A DNA stretch of 64,000 bases from Thermatribacter velox (GTDB lineage Bacteria; Atribacterota; Atribacteria; Atribacterales; Thermatribacteraceae): the NCBI RefSeq assembly GCF_038396615.1, contig NZ_CP121689.1, positions 1,562,001 through 1,626,000 on the forward strand. The letters run 5' to 3'. Positions 30,892-39,675 of this stretch are shown piece after piece; position 1 is the first letter of the stretch; every line of letters begins with the position of its first letter. The position numbers and the translations under genes were made by a program. The notes under the pieces were generated by a model. That model saw only the letters and a program-made list of their open reading frames with translations. It ran no database searches and had not been told where the DNA came from.

Positions 30892-33399
30892 TCATGCTTT
30901 TTGTTTATCCTGTACTTTCCTGGTGGCCAGGGCAGCTAACCTTCCTGCCACCAGCACCAGGCGTGGATTGCGAATTTTGACCTTCTCGAAAAGGTTGTTA
31001 AGCACTACGCGCTCGATTTTTTGAGCAATCTGAGGATAATCCCGCAAGTAATAGAGAAAGCGCCAGATGCGGGGTGGATGAATTTTGCCCTGCAGAGACT
31101 CTTCAATAATGGGGGTAAGCCCGGAAAGAGAGCGCTCTATCTTCTTGAAAATCGCCCGCGACACTTTCCCCTCTTTAACCCCTGCAGCCAGCTCTTCGTA
31201 AAGTCCCTTCATTAACTGATACTCCTTCCAGCTCAACACCTCCCCCAGAATGCCTACTTTATCTTTGTAAATCCAAGAGGGGTCTTCCCGGTCTTCGGGG
31301 TAAAAACGGTTTTTAGCCTGTTCCAACCCTTCTTCCACCATATGGGAAGCCCGGATTACCGGAAAGTTGTAAGGGAAAAGCGCAATTCCGCCTGAGAGGG
31401 TAACTCGCTTTGAGTGGTTAGTGTATTCTGCAAACTTATTTCGTATTTCCCCAGCCAGGTTAACGATGTTGTCCCACTTGCCGATTACAAAAAGGTCGTC
31501 ACCGCCACTGAAAACCGGATAAAAGAGGGTCCTACTTGATACATCGTTTGATTTGTTTTTATTATCGGTTAACAAGTTCACCACATAGCCACCGAAGAAA
31601 AGTTCTATTCTTCTACTCAAAGCACGGTATCTGGACAGAGCAGTCGTTCTGCGTCTTTCGCTCCTCTCTTTTTCCCTCTGGGCCAGTTCAGCGAAAAGTC
31701 GCCCCAGGTTGTCCACGTCCATCTTGAGATACCCAAGACGCGCGTCGCCAACCTTTTCTGCCTCATCACTGGAGTCGCTTTCGGTTTCGTTTTCTTTCCC
31801 TGCCAGTTTTCGGAAGTCCCCAACCGGAATCCGGAAGCTACCTAGAAGAAAACCATCGGCAAGCCGTTCTTTCTCTCCCTCAATATTCAGAGAAACGTCC
31901 TCAAGAATATACACCCTGGTATCGTGTGTGAAACTCCTGGCAAATTTAACGTCAAACCCCAGACACCTGAAAATATCGAAAACTGTCCGCGGAAGAGCAT
32001 CAGAGGGTCCAACCTCTCGCTCAAGCAAATATTTTGCTTCCCTAACCTGGTCAGTAAGGTCCACAAAGGATTGGCAAACCTCGCAACGACGTTCTTCTTC
32101 GGAAACAATTTCCTTTCTCCTGCGATGGCAAACCGAACAGCTCTCCCCTTCACCCAGCCCTTCGCCTTGAGGAACAAAAAGCTGTTGATAGAGCTTCTCC
32201 TCTCCCAGCTCCATAAAGCGCTTTCTCTTGCGGATATCTAAACGTTCGTGAAGCTCTTCCCGCTTTTCGATGAAGTTTAAAAGGCCTTTAAGGGTCAGCG
32301 GCAACCACTCCATAGCCAGGTAGATTTCCCCACGATGAAGCTCCCACAGAATTTCGCTTACTCTCTGGCGCACCTCTTCAAGCAGGCTTTCCTCAACCAA
32401 AGGTAGCAGAAGCTCAGCGTTGCCTCCACCAAGGTAAACAATGTTCACCGAGCTAACCCCTGCCTTTTTCAGGAGGTGTTTGACTACGTAACGAACCAGG
32501 AGATCCAGATAAACTGAGCGGCCTTTGAGCATCCGGGCTGCCTGTTTGGACGTAACGTTGAATATAAACCTTTGAATCCCGGAAAGGTCCAGCTTTACAA
32601 ACCAGAAAAGCTCTTTATCAACCACTGCAGGGCGCCAGGGATCGTCAATATCTTTCTTCAACCATTCTTTACCATCGTCAAGATCCTTTTCTCGCAACAA
32701 ACCCCTCTGATAATCCCGGTAAAGGCAGTGCGCCAGGGCAGCGGTCAACCGGGAATGGTCAAAAAGTGAAATATCACTCTCGTAGCCTACAGTCTGAGCA
32801 GGCACTTGAGAAAGGTAAATTTCGCAAACGTTGACCAACTGCTCAAAATCTCTCACCGAGCGAAGCTTGGCCAGAAATTGCGCAGCGAGCTTCTGGTATT
32901 CCTGGCTACCCTTCTTTGCTTTCTCCTTTTGTGTGGGCAAGAAACTGTTGCTTTTTAGCGCAAGCGGGGCTATGGAATAAAAAAGAGGCTCAATATTCCG
33001 ATCCACCCAGACAAAAGGGAAAACCAGGGGCACATCGAGGTAATGTTCTTTTCCCTCCTCTTTTTCCTCCTTTTCCTCCCGTTCTGAGGACTGAAGCCAG
33101 TCAGCAAGCTGGATTATCTTTTCTTCCACCGTCTGGGGACGATGATGGGAAAGCACTGCTTTTTCCACTTCTTCCGAGCACACTCTACCCAGGTAGGTGG
33201 AAGAAAGGTCATATTCACCCTTGGCTCCTTCACTACCACTGCGCACGCTTCTTATCAGCTGTGCAGAATATTTAGCGTGTCCGTAGGTATTGGCTGCTGC
33301 AATGTCTTCGGAAAGTTTCAGCGATTTGGAGCGCTCCAGCAATTTTCCCAAATCATGAATAAAAGCAGCAAAAAGAAATTGCTCTTCAGTCATAGGCAT
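30892..33399 (-). CDS. cas10: Cas10/Csm1, type III-A signal synthase and DNase
   Basis: The protein has 835 residues. An HD DNase motif is at the N-terminus (His15-Asp16 in FIHDLGKLL). A zinc-binding part has CSVCHRRR and CEVCQSF near 440. The second palm domain has an intact SGGDDLF near residue 632. With HD and GGDD both present, the enzyme should cut single-stranded DNA and also make cyclic oligoadenylates from ATP when target RNA is bound. That activity explains the three CARF genes upstream. Confidence 0.97.
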   Translation of the reverse strand: MPMTEEQFLFAAFIHDLGKLLERSKSLKLSEDIAAANTYGHAKYSAQLIRSVRSGSEGAKGEYDLSSTYLGRVCSEEVEKAVLSHHRPQTVEEKIIQLADWLQSSEREEKEEKEEGKEHYLDVPLVFPFVWVDRNIEPLFYSIAPLALKSNSFLPTQKEKAKKGSQEYQKLAAQFLAKLRSVRDFEQLVNVCEIYLSQVPAQTVGYESDISLFDHSRLTAALAHCLYRDYQRGLLREKDLDDGKEWLKKDIDDPWRPAVVDKELFWFVKLDLSGIQRFIFNVTSKQAARMLKGRSVYLDLLVRYVVKHLLKKAGVSSVNIVYLGGGNAELLLPLVEESLLEEVRQRVSEILWELHRGEIYLAMEWLPLTLKGLLNFIEKREELHERLDIRKRKRFMELGEEKLYQQLFVPQGEGLGEGESCSVCHRRRKEIVSEEERRCEVCQSFVDLTDQVREAKYLLEREVGPSDALPRTVFDIFRCLGFDVKFARSFTHDTRVYILEDVSLNIEGEKERLADGFLLGSFRIPVGDFRKLAGKENETESDSSDEAEKVGDARLGYLKMDVDNLGRLFAELAQREKERSERRRTTALSRYRALSRRIELFFGGYVVNLLTDNKNKSNDVSSRTLFYPVFSGGDDLFVIGKWDNIVNLAGEIRNKFAEYTNHSKRVTLSGGIALFPYNFPVIRASHMVEEGLEQAKNRFYPEDREDPSWIYKDKVGILGEVLSWKEYQLMKGLYEELAAGVKEGKVSRAIFKKIERSLSGLTPIIEESLQGKIHPPRIWRFLYYLRDYPQIAQKIERVVLNNLFEKVKIRNPRLVLVAGRLAALATRKVQDKQKA

Positions 33400-33513
33400 G
33401 GAATTCCCCCCTTAAAAAAACAAATCGCACGAAGGGCTGGCGCCCAAAAGTGGCACAAAGAGGAACGAAGCTGTATGTATAATAGCACTTTTACAACCCT
33501 GAAACAAGCCCAT

Positions 33514-34575
33514 TCACCACAAAACCTTGAATTCCTGCTCATCAGGACAGGTAATTTTTCGCTTCAGGTATCGCTCATAACTCCGGTCGCTGTGACGTAG
33601 CAGGGCACAAACCCTGATTTTGCCTTGTTGGTCCTCGCAAAAAATAATTCGCTCATCGCAATGGCCCCGAGGGAAAACCCGGCAACCCAAAGGCACACGG
33701 GTGAGGTCAGAACCCTTGAGGCGGATTACCGGCACCTTTAGCTTTCGCAGGTAACGTTCAAAAGCCCGGCGCACATCAATTGGAAAATCCTGATAAGCCT
33801 TCCAAGCAGAAGTAGAAAGAAGAAGGGGTACAGTATCCGCCTGTTGCAATCTCTCGAGATAAGCCTTGAAAAAGGCTTCACCAGCTGGCGAAAGAAATAC
33901 ATAACCTTCTTCTTCAAGGAGCAAAAGGCGAATTTCCTGAGGCAGGGTTTTAATTACGGATTCAGCTTCTTTTTTGGGTCTCAGGTCCTCACTGAACCAC
34001 TTCAAAGCTTCCTCGTGTTCCACCAGCTGAGAATAGTCCCAATCAAGAGGCACGGGGGGCATCTCAATGATGTCCTGAAAAGCCTCGTGGATGTAATACA
34101 CCCGCACATCAAAAAGGATGCCCACCAGCGTGGCATAGGCTATCTCAGCTTTAAAACCACCGGTTGCGTTGATATAAACTGTGTTGCCCTTTTCCCTCTC
34201 GCTGGATATGAGGTTCACCAGCTCATTCACCAAAGAGCGCAAACCCCGGAACTTGAAGTGGCTCTCCCGGTAGTTAAGGTACTGAATCTCTCGACATTCC
34301 ACCTCAAAACCCCGGCCAGAGTAATAACTCTGCAAGACTTCAGCGCAAAGGCGCCCTTCATCGGTTTGCGAGTGCAGAAAAACCAACTTGCTTTCTCCAT
34401 TCTGTAAGCGGTGAAGGATTCTTTGCAACGAATTCGTCTCTGCTGAAGCTTCAGTATCATTGTTTACCAACCTCAGGAAGTTGGTCACATCAAGCACGGA
34501 AACTTCGCTTTTTCCATAATAGTTCCTGGCTTTCCCAAGCAGTGACGTGCCTACAGTACTTATTATGGTATTCAC
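33514..34575 (-). CDS. CARF-RelE fusion, Cami1-like mRNA interferase
   Basis: The protein has 353 residues. Residues 1-180 form a CARF domain of the APE2256 kind, with IISTVGTSLLGKA at the first strand and VYINATGGFKAEIAYATLVG at the ligand loop. Residues 205-245 look like a winged helix (LPQEIRLLLLEEEGYVFLS). Residues about 270-345 resemble RelE/ParE toxins (VRRAFERYLRKLK, GHCDERIIFCED, ALLRHSDRSYERYL). Proteins of this layout, described as Cami1, are activated by cyclic tetra-adenylate and cut mRNA on ribosomes. The start overlaps the next gene upstream by four bases. The CARF part is clear; the RelE call rests on pattern resemblance. Confidence 0.78.
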   Translation of the reverse strand: MNTIISTVGTSLLGKARNYYGKSEVSVLDVTNFLRLVNNDTEASAETNSLQRILHRLQNGESKLVFLHSQTDEGRLCAEVLQSYYSGRGFEVECREIQYLNYRESHFKFRGLRSLVNELVNLISSEREKGNTVYINATGGFKAEIAYATLVGILFDVRVYYIHEAFQDIIEMPPVPLDWDYSQLVEHEEALKWFSEDLRPKKEAESVIKTLPQEIRLLLLEEEGYVFLSPAGEAFFKAYLERLQQADTVPLLLSTSAWKAYQDFPIDVRRAFERYLRKLKVPVIRLKGSDLTRVPLGCRVFPRGHCDERIIFCEDQQGKIRVCALLRHSDRSYERYLKRKITCPDEQEFKVLW

Positions 34576-35816
34576 GAGAGCTCTACCCCCAATTTTTGCA
34601 AGCCGTCATCAATTTCCCGATACTTGGGAAATTGACCTTCTCCCATGATCTTCTCTAAATCCCTACGCAGCAGAAAAGCCAGGCTCAAAACTTTATCCTG
34701 TAAAGAGAGGCATTCCTGCTTAGCAACTGGGCTCAATCCATGAGCCAGGATGGAGTTGTTCCGACGCTCAAGAAGGTTGCGAAGCTCATGATCCTCAAAA
34801 AAGTTCTTACCCAATTCATCACCCAAGTCTCCAAGCAGTTCATAGCTTCGATAAAGGGGAAGCTGAACCTTGCCGCGCTCGTTGCGCAGGACAGCATATT
34901 TTTCTCTTATGCCCTCTGGAAGGCGTTCAATTTCAACATCAGAAGTTTCTATACCATAGGAGTGAAGTTTAATCTGAGCAATCATTTCCACCGCCCGGTA
35001 AAGCCGAGCTACCGCATCGTCAAACTTTCCTTCTTGAATGCGCCGTTCGGCATTGTTGAGAAGATCAGCAAGGAAATAGACCTCACGGTAGCGAAAAGTC
35101 GGGTTTCCAAGCTTGCCCAGGAAAGCCTTATTGTACTCAGGCACACCGGGTGTCCCTTTCACCTTCTCAAAAGGATGCGCAAAGAGGTCCCAGGAGAGGT
35201 AAAAGTTGACGATTTCCCGCCAGTGCTCGACAAACCGAAGTACATCGGAAGCATTGCTTATTTCTTCCATGTTTTTCAGGATCTCCAGCGCTGACAAAAA
35301 AGCATAGTGGTCGAAGCTGAACATAAAAAGCTTTTTCAGTTCTTCAATGCGGTATTCGGAAATTTCAGGAAACGATTTCAAGCTCTCGCTGCCCTTTACA
35401 GGTTTTCCATCCTCTATCTTGGTTTGAACATAGGAAAAATCTTCCGCACCCACCACGCAACCGCTCAGGACCACACCTGCACTCATCGGTTTGGTGCCAG
35501 CAGTGAAATCCACCTCTATTTTTGCTTTCTGATCCTCTCGCTTAAGTTTTGCAAGATAGTCTTTAACTTCCGAAAAGACTTCCCGGCAGTCATACTCACT
35601 GCCTGCTTTCAAGCGCAGCACCCTTACCTCAGCCTCTACTTCCTCTTCTTCCATCAACCTCTTTACAATCGGCAACGTCTCCTGCTCACTTTTTTCAGTA
35701 ACCACAAAATGCACCACATCCGGCCTATGCCTGTTGATTGAATAAACTATGGCTCCAGCCAGTGATTCTGACCCTCCGCTTGTGCCCAATCCCACGTTGA
35801 TGATCAGGTGCCTCAT
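34572..35816 (-). CDS. CARF-HEPN protein of the TIGR02710/Csm6-like group
   Basis: The protein has 414 residues from ATG 35816, where ATGA overlaps the preceding stop. A longer frame to 35858 is less likely. The CARF domain starts HLIINVGLGTSGGSESLAG and has the FTAGTKPMSAG ligand loop. The helical C-terminal half carries a HEPN RNase motif, Arg then six residues then His, in RNNSILAH near residue 359. It should be an RNase switched on by cyclic oligoadenylate. It sits between two other CARF genes with four-base overlaps on both sides. Confidence 0.85.
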   Translation of the reverse strand: MRHLIINVGLGTSGGSESLAGAIVYSINRHRPDVVHFVVTEKSEQETLPIVKRLMEEEEVEAEVRVLRLKAGSEYDCREVFSEVKDYLAKLKREDQKAKIEVDFTAGTKPMSAGVVLSGCVVGAEDFSYVQTKIEDGKPVKGSESLKSFPEISEYRIEELKKLFMFSFDHYAFLSALEILKNMEEISNASDVLRFVEHWREIVNFYLSWDLFAHPFEKVKGTPGVPEYNKAFLGKLGNPTFRYREVYFLADLLNNAERRIQEGKFDDAVARLYRAVEMIAQIKLHSYGIETSDVEIERLPEGIREKYAVLRNERGKVQLPLYRSYELLGDLGDELGKNFFEDHELRNLLERRNNSILAHGLSPVAKQECLSLQDKVLSLAFLLRRDLEKIMGEGQFPKYREIDDGLQKLGVELS

Positions 35817-36646
35817 CGTAATCTTTCCTCCATTTCCCGGCCTCTCGAGGTGAGACAAATCTCCAGAGAGGCATCGCCATCACCCTCTCTGAAGGCTACA
35901 AATCCCAGACATTCCAGATTGGTTATCTCTTCAGCATACGCTGTCCACAGCTTTTCCAGGTCATGGGGAGTAACTTGTTCTTCTTCCTTTTGCTTCAAGA
36001 AACGCAAGACTTCCAGCTCTCTTGGAGTTGGAAAGTAAAGCAAGGGCGGCAGGATAATCAGGTCATCAAATTCCTCATTCAGATAGTACACCGAAGAGGA
36101 AGTCAAAAATCCAGCCACCGCATAAGCCATAATGTGAGCCTTGAAACCACCAGTTGCATTGAAATATACCACATAGCCTTCTTCTCTTTTTCTGCGCACC
36201 AGGGTCAGGAGATGCTCAAGGAGTTCAGAAATTCCCCGGGCAAAGCTTTCCGCGCGGTTCTCACCGGGGTGTATTTTCAAAAAATACCCGGGAAACTCCC
36301 GAGGCATGTATACTGAATACCCTTCTTCCAGAAAAAAGCGCTCCAGCAACCTGGCACAGATTTCGTTAACCGGAGTTCTGGTAGCAGTAAGGTACACTTC
36401 CACTTCCTCAGGTGATAAATGCTGAGTCTTTTTAAGAAAAGCGTTCAACTCCGCACTGATTTGCATAGGATGCTCGCGCAGGACACCGAAAGCACGGTTT
36501 AAAAAGGAAGGGTTATCAAGAAGACTCTGCCAGTACTCATTGTCAGAAAGCCTGTGCTCTCTCAAGTTTTCGCCAACTTCATAGCACCCATTACCCAGAT
36601 TACTGACGATGGAAACCCCAACGTTAATGAAATGAAACTCTTTCAT
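35813..36646 (-). CDS. CARF protein with C-terminal winged helix
   Basis: The protein has 277 residues. The CARF domain has FHFINVGVSIVSNLG at the start and VYFNATGGFKAHIMAYAV at the ligand loop, a close relative of the CARF half of the CARF-RelE protein. The remaining 75 residues look like a winged helix (TPRELEVLRFLKQKEEE). No nuclease motif is seen. Possible roles are a ligand-dependent transcription factor or a ring nuclease that removes the signal. It is the first of the three overlapping CARF genes. Confidence 0.8.
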   Translation of the reverse strand: MKEFHFINVGVSIVSNLGNGCYEVGENLREHRLSDNEYWQSLLDNPSFLNRAFGVLREHPMQISAELNAFLKKTQHLSPEEVEVYLTATRTPVNEICARLLERFFLEEGYSVYMPREFPGYFLKIHPGENRAESFARGISELLEHLLTLVRRKREEGYVVYFNATGGFKAHIMAYAVAGFLTSSSVYYLNEEFDDLIILPPLLYFPTPRELEVLRFLKQKEEEQVTPHDLEKLWTAYAEEITNLECLGFVAFREGDGDASLEICLTSRGREMEERLR

Positions 36647-36677
36647 TCAGGTCCTCCTCTTCCCAAAAAGCAGGAAG

Positions 36678-37355
36678 CTAAGAAAAATTAGGATAGCAAA
36701 ATCGGCATATCTCGGAGTAGTCACATCGTTTACAGCTCTCCCCTCCTAAAACTTTATCAAACTGACCGCTCTTAATTTTCAACAACACCTCCTTAAGCTT
36801 TTCACCTACATCTTGCAAGCCTCTTTCATCAATCACTATCTCCTCTAACAAGGAATCGCCGAGATTCGCAAAAAATGCACGGGGCAAGGAAGAAGTGGAG
36901 TCCAACCCCGAAGCTTTGATAAAAACACCCAACTGGAAAGCCACTTCCTCAGGAGTAATCGCACCCCAAGAAACCCTGCAAATCCAGAGCGTCAGCCTCT
37001 CGCCCTCTCTGATAACGGCATCAACGCCTCCCCTGAGCACCACACCATCGAAAGATACCTCCACCTGAGTGGTGGTGTTTTCTATCTTGAGCAGTTCTTC
37101 AAGGTATTTCTGAGCGAACTCGCGCAGGGATGAAAAGGCTTCTTTCCTCAAAACCGTAAAGGTATGCTGGTCAGCAAAGGGCAGGAAAAACTTTTCCTCA
37201 ATAGCACGCTCAACTGCATTAACAAGTTTTTCTTCGCCTTCTCTCAAAAGCTCCAGCAATCGGAAAAGACAATTGCGTAGACTTCTTCCATAACCAAGTT
37301 CTTCTGCAAGTCCTGGAGGGTACTTCCACACATTGCGCAAGCGGTAAAAGTGAGG
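36678..37355 (-). pseudogene. PD-(D/E)XK (RecB/Cas4-like) nuclease part of a disrupted helicase-nuclease
   Basis: The frame is open from about 37391. It continues the helicase reading after the duplication at 37356-37375, beginning at CPHFYRLRNVWKYPPGL. The C-terminus has CKRCDYSEICRFC, like Cas4/AddB iron-sulfur ligands. The core strand reads GGVDAVIREGERLTLWICRVSWG, where the family expects an Asp/Glu-x-Lys after LWI. Here Arg and Ser occupy those places, so the nuclease site looks dead. Either the domain lost activity first or the whole gene is decaying. Confidence 0.75.
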
Positions 37356-39429
37356 GCAACGTAAAGCAACGTAAATAATCAGCAACCTCACGAACCGACA
37401 GCACCCGCGGTTCTTTTTGTTCGTCGTTTTGGGGAATCTCTGGAAACGGAATTTTTTGGTTTTCTCCTAAAACCGGCACCACTTCTCTCAAGCATTCGAA
37501 AAAAGCGCTGGGAGAACGCCTGCAGTACAAAGAACCCCTGTAGTAACCCTCAAAAGCAGTAACACAAAGCACCTCTTTTGCTCGGGTGATAGCTACATAA
37601 AATAAATTTTGCTCTTCCTCCAGACTTCCCTCATAACGCTCAGCATCGAAAAGCTCTCTGGAAATAAGCCATGGCCTCGGTTTTCCAGCTCTTATTGAAG
37701 GGAACCGATGGCCAACCACTGAAGAAACAAAAACCACTGGCCATTCAAGCCCTTTGGCCTGATGTACTGTACCGACAAAAACTGCATCAATATCTGGAAG
37801 ATCTTCAGCCAACTGTTCTTCATAGACACGTTCGGCATACCAGAAAACGTATAGACGCAAATACTTGATTATTTCTGGCCACTCTGGCTTCTTTCCTCCC
37901 AGACGCATTGCAGTTTCAAAATCAACCAGCATAGAGCTAAAGCGCCCCAGGTTAGCCATCACGACCGCCTGCAGGGGAAAATCGGGATTCAGCTGGCGAT
38001 AACCAAGAATCACCAACAAGCGATGAAAAGCCCGGGTCAGATTTGAGTATTTACCCTCTAAAACCTTTTTACTCCAATGTTGCAACTTTTGTAACGTTGC
38101 CTGTTTATCAAGCTCTATCCCCGCGGCTTGGACCCAGGAATCCAAAGAAGCTTGAAGCCTTGAAATATCCTCAACCTCGTCCTCTTCATTTGGCGTCTGA
38201 CCTTCGTCTTTCACTTTTAAGAGCAGAAAAAAGATATCCTTTAAAGCCTTTATCTCTTCCCTGCTGAAAAGTCCTGATTTGCCTCCCAAAAAATAGGGAA
38301 TTTTTCTTGAACGTAGCTCCCTTATAAACGGCCCAGCATTACTGATTACACTTCGAAGCAAGATAGCACAGTCTTTAAAACGGCATTTTCCTTCCTCAAC
38401 CGCTCTGGTGATTTCCTCTACCACCCAGCGAGCTTCACTCTCAGCTGTTGGAAGTGATGCGAGAAGTGCAACTCCCTTTGAACTTTTCTCGGCACGTATT
38501 AACTCATATTTCTGGTGAAATTTCTGGTAAAAATGGTTGGCTACGTTAACAATTTCAGGAGTGCTTCTTCGATTTCGCACCATGTAAAAAGTTTTTGCTC
38601 CTGGAAAAATTTGCTCGAATTCTTCAAAAAAGCGGTTATCCGAACCCCGCCACTGATAAATACTCTGTCGGGGATCCCCTACCACAAAAACGTTTGCTCC
38701 CTCACCCAGAATTTGAATTAGCTCCTGCTGTGCTTTATTAATGTCCTGGTATTCGTCGACCATCAGGTAACGCACGTGATTAATCTTTTCTCTATCGCAG
38801 TAAAGTTTCCGAACAGTCAGACTTATCATCCTGCCAAAAGTAAGCAAGCGATTTTCATCGAGAAAGTCCTCATATTCGCGAAAATCTTCATAAAACTCAG
38901 GGCTTTTTTCTTGAAGTTTCTGTTCATCAATCAGCTCGTTGTGCACCACATTCACCGAATCGATAAAGTTAACACATTGTCGGTAATAATATTTGTCTAT
39001 TTCCGTTGCCCCTTTCGGGAAATTAAACCTGTTGGCAATGCGGAAAACGAGGGCAAATTCCTGGTTTTCATCAAGCACGTTAAAATCGGAATAACCAAAC
39101 TCCTGACGCAAAAGATGCAAACAATAAGAGTGAATGGTGCCAATGTACATGGAACCCAAATTCTGAATATGCTCATCGAGACCCCACTCGTGAAGACGGT
39201 AGTACACCCTGTTTTTCATGCTCTGTGCGGCTTTTTCGGTAAAAGTAAAGGCAATAATATTTTCTGGTGACACGTCTTCACACAGAAGGAGATAAAGCAG
39301 CCTGCGAACGAGGGTTTCCGTCTTGCCAGTACCCGGACCAGCGATGACCTTTATGTACCGCTCGCGTGCGGTGACTATTTGAGCTTGCTCCTCGCTCAAG
39401 GGAAAGGGCTCACTGATTATCCTGGTCAA
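37219..39429 (-). pseudogene. UvrD/Rep-type SF1 helicase, frameshifted before its nuclease domain
   Basis: Helicase motifs are intact: Walker A AGPGTGKTETL, AFTFTEKAA, DEYQDINKAQ, GDPRQSIYQWRG, VGTVHQAKGLEWPVVFV and YVAITRAKEVL. The true reading ends near 37366 with REVADYLRC. The last 48 residues of the 736-residue frame are out of phase. Removing one copy of the 10-bp tandem repeat at 37356-37375 joins the helicase to the nuclease in one chain of about 913 residues. The helicase half alone may still be made and active. Confidence 0.85.
37356..37375 (-). repeat. 10-bp tandem duplication causing a frameshift
   Basis: Two adjacent copies of GCAACGTAAA (plus strand). With a single copy the reading is DYLRCPHFYRLRN without interruption. 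Confidence 0.95.
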
Positions 39430-39675
39430 AAGATCGCCACTGCTTAAGTCAGATTCCCCAAGCGACCGACCTCCCCGTCTCTGGAAGCGAGCTCTGCCTC
39501 TTCAGTATTTCCGACGTTTCCATTTTACAACGCCAGAAGAGGATTTGTGAAGAGTTTCACCCACTTAATCGAGCAATAATTGACGCTATAAAAATATTCA
39601 TAGTAGAATGAGCTAAACACCCTGTAAAAACCCGGCAATGTTGTACCGCAAAAGGAGGGCAAAGCACAAGCACCA

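Noticed and set aside
37356-37375. Programmed ribosomal frameshift in the helicase-nuclease gene
   Set aside because: There is no slippery heptamer or stimulatory structure. A simple tandem duplication explains the shift.
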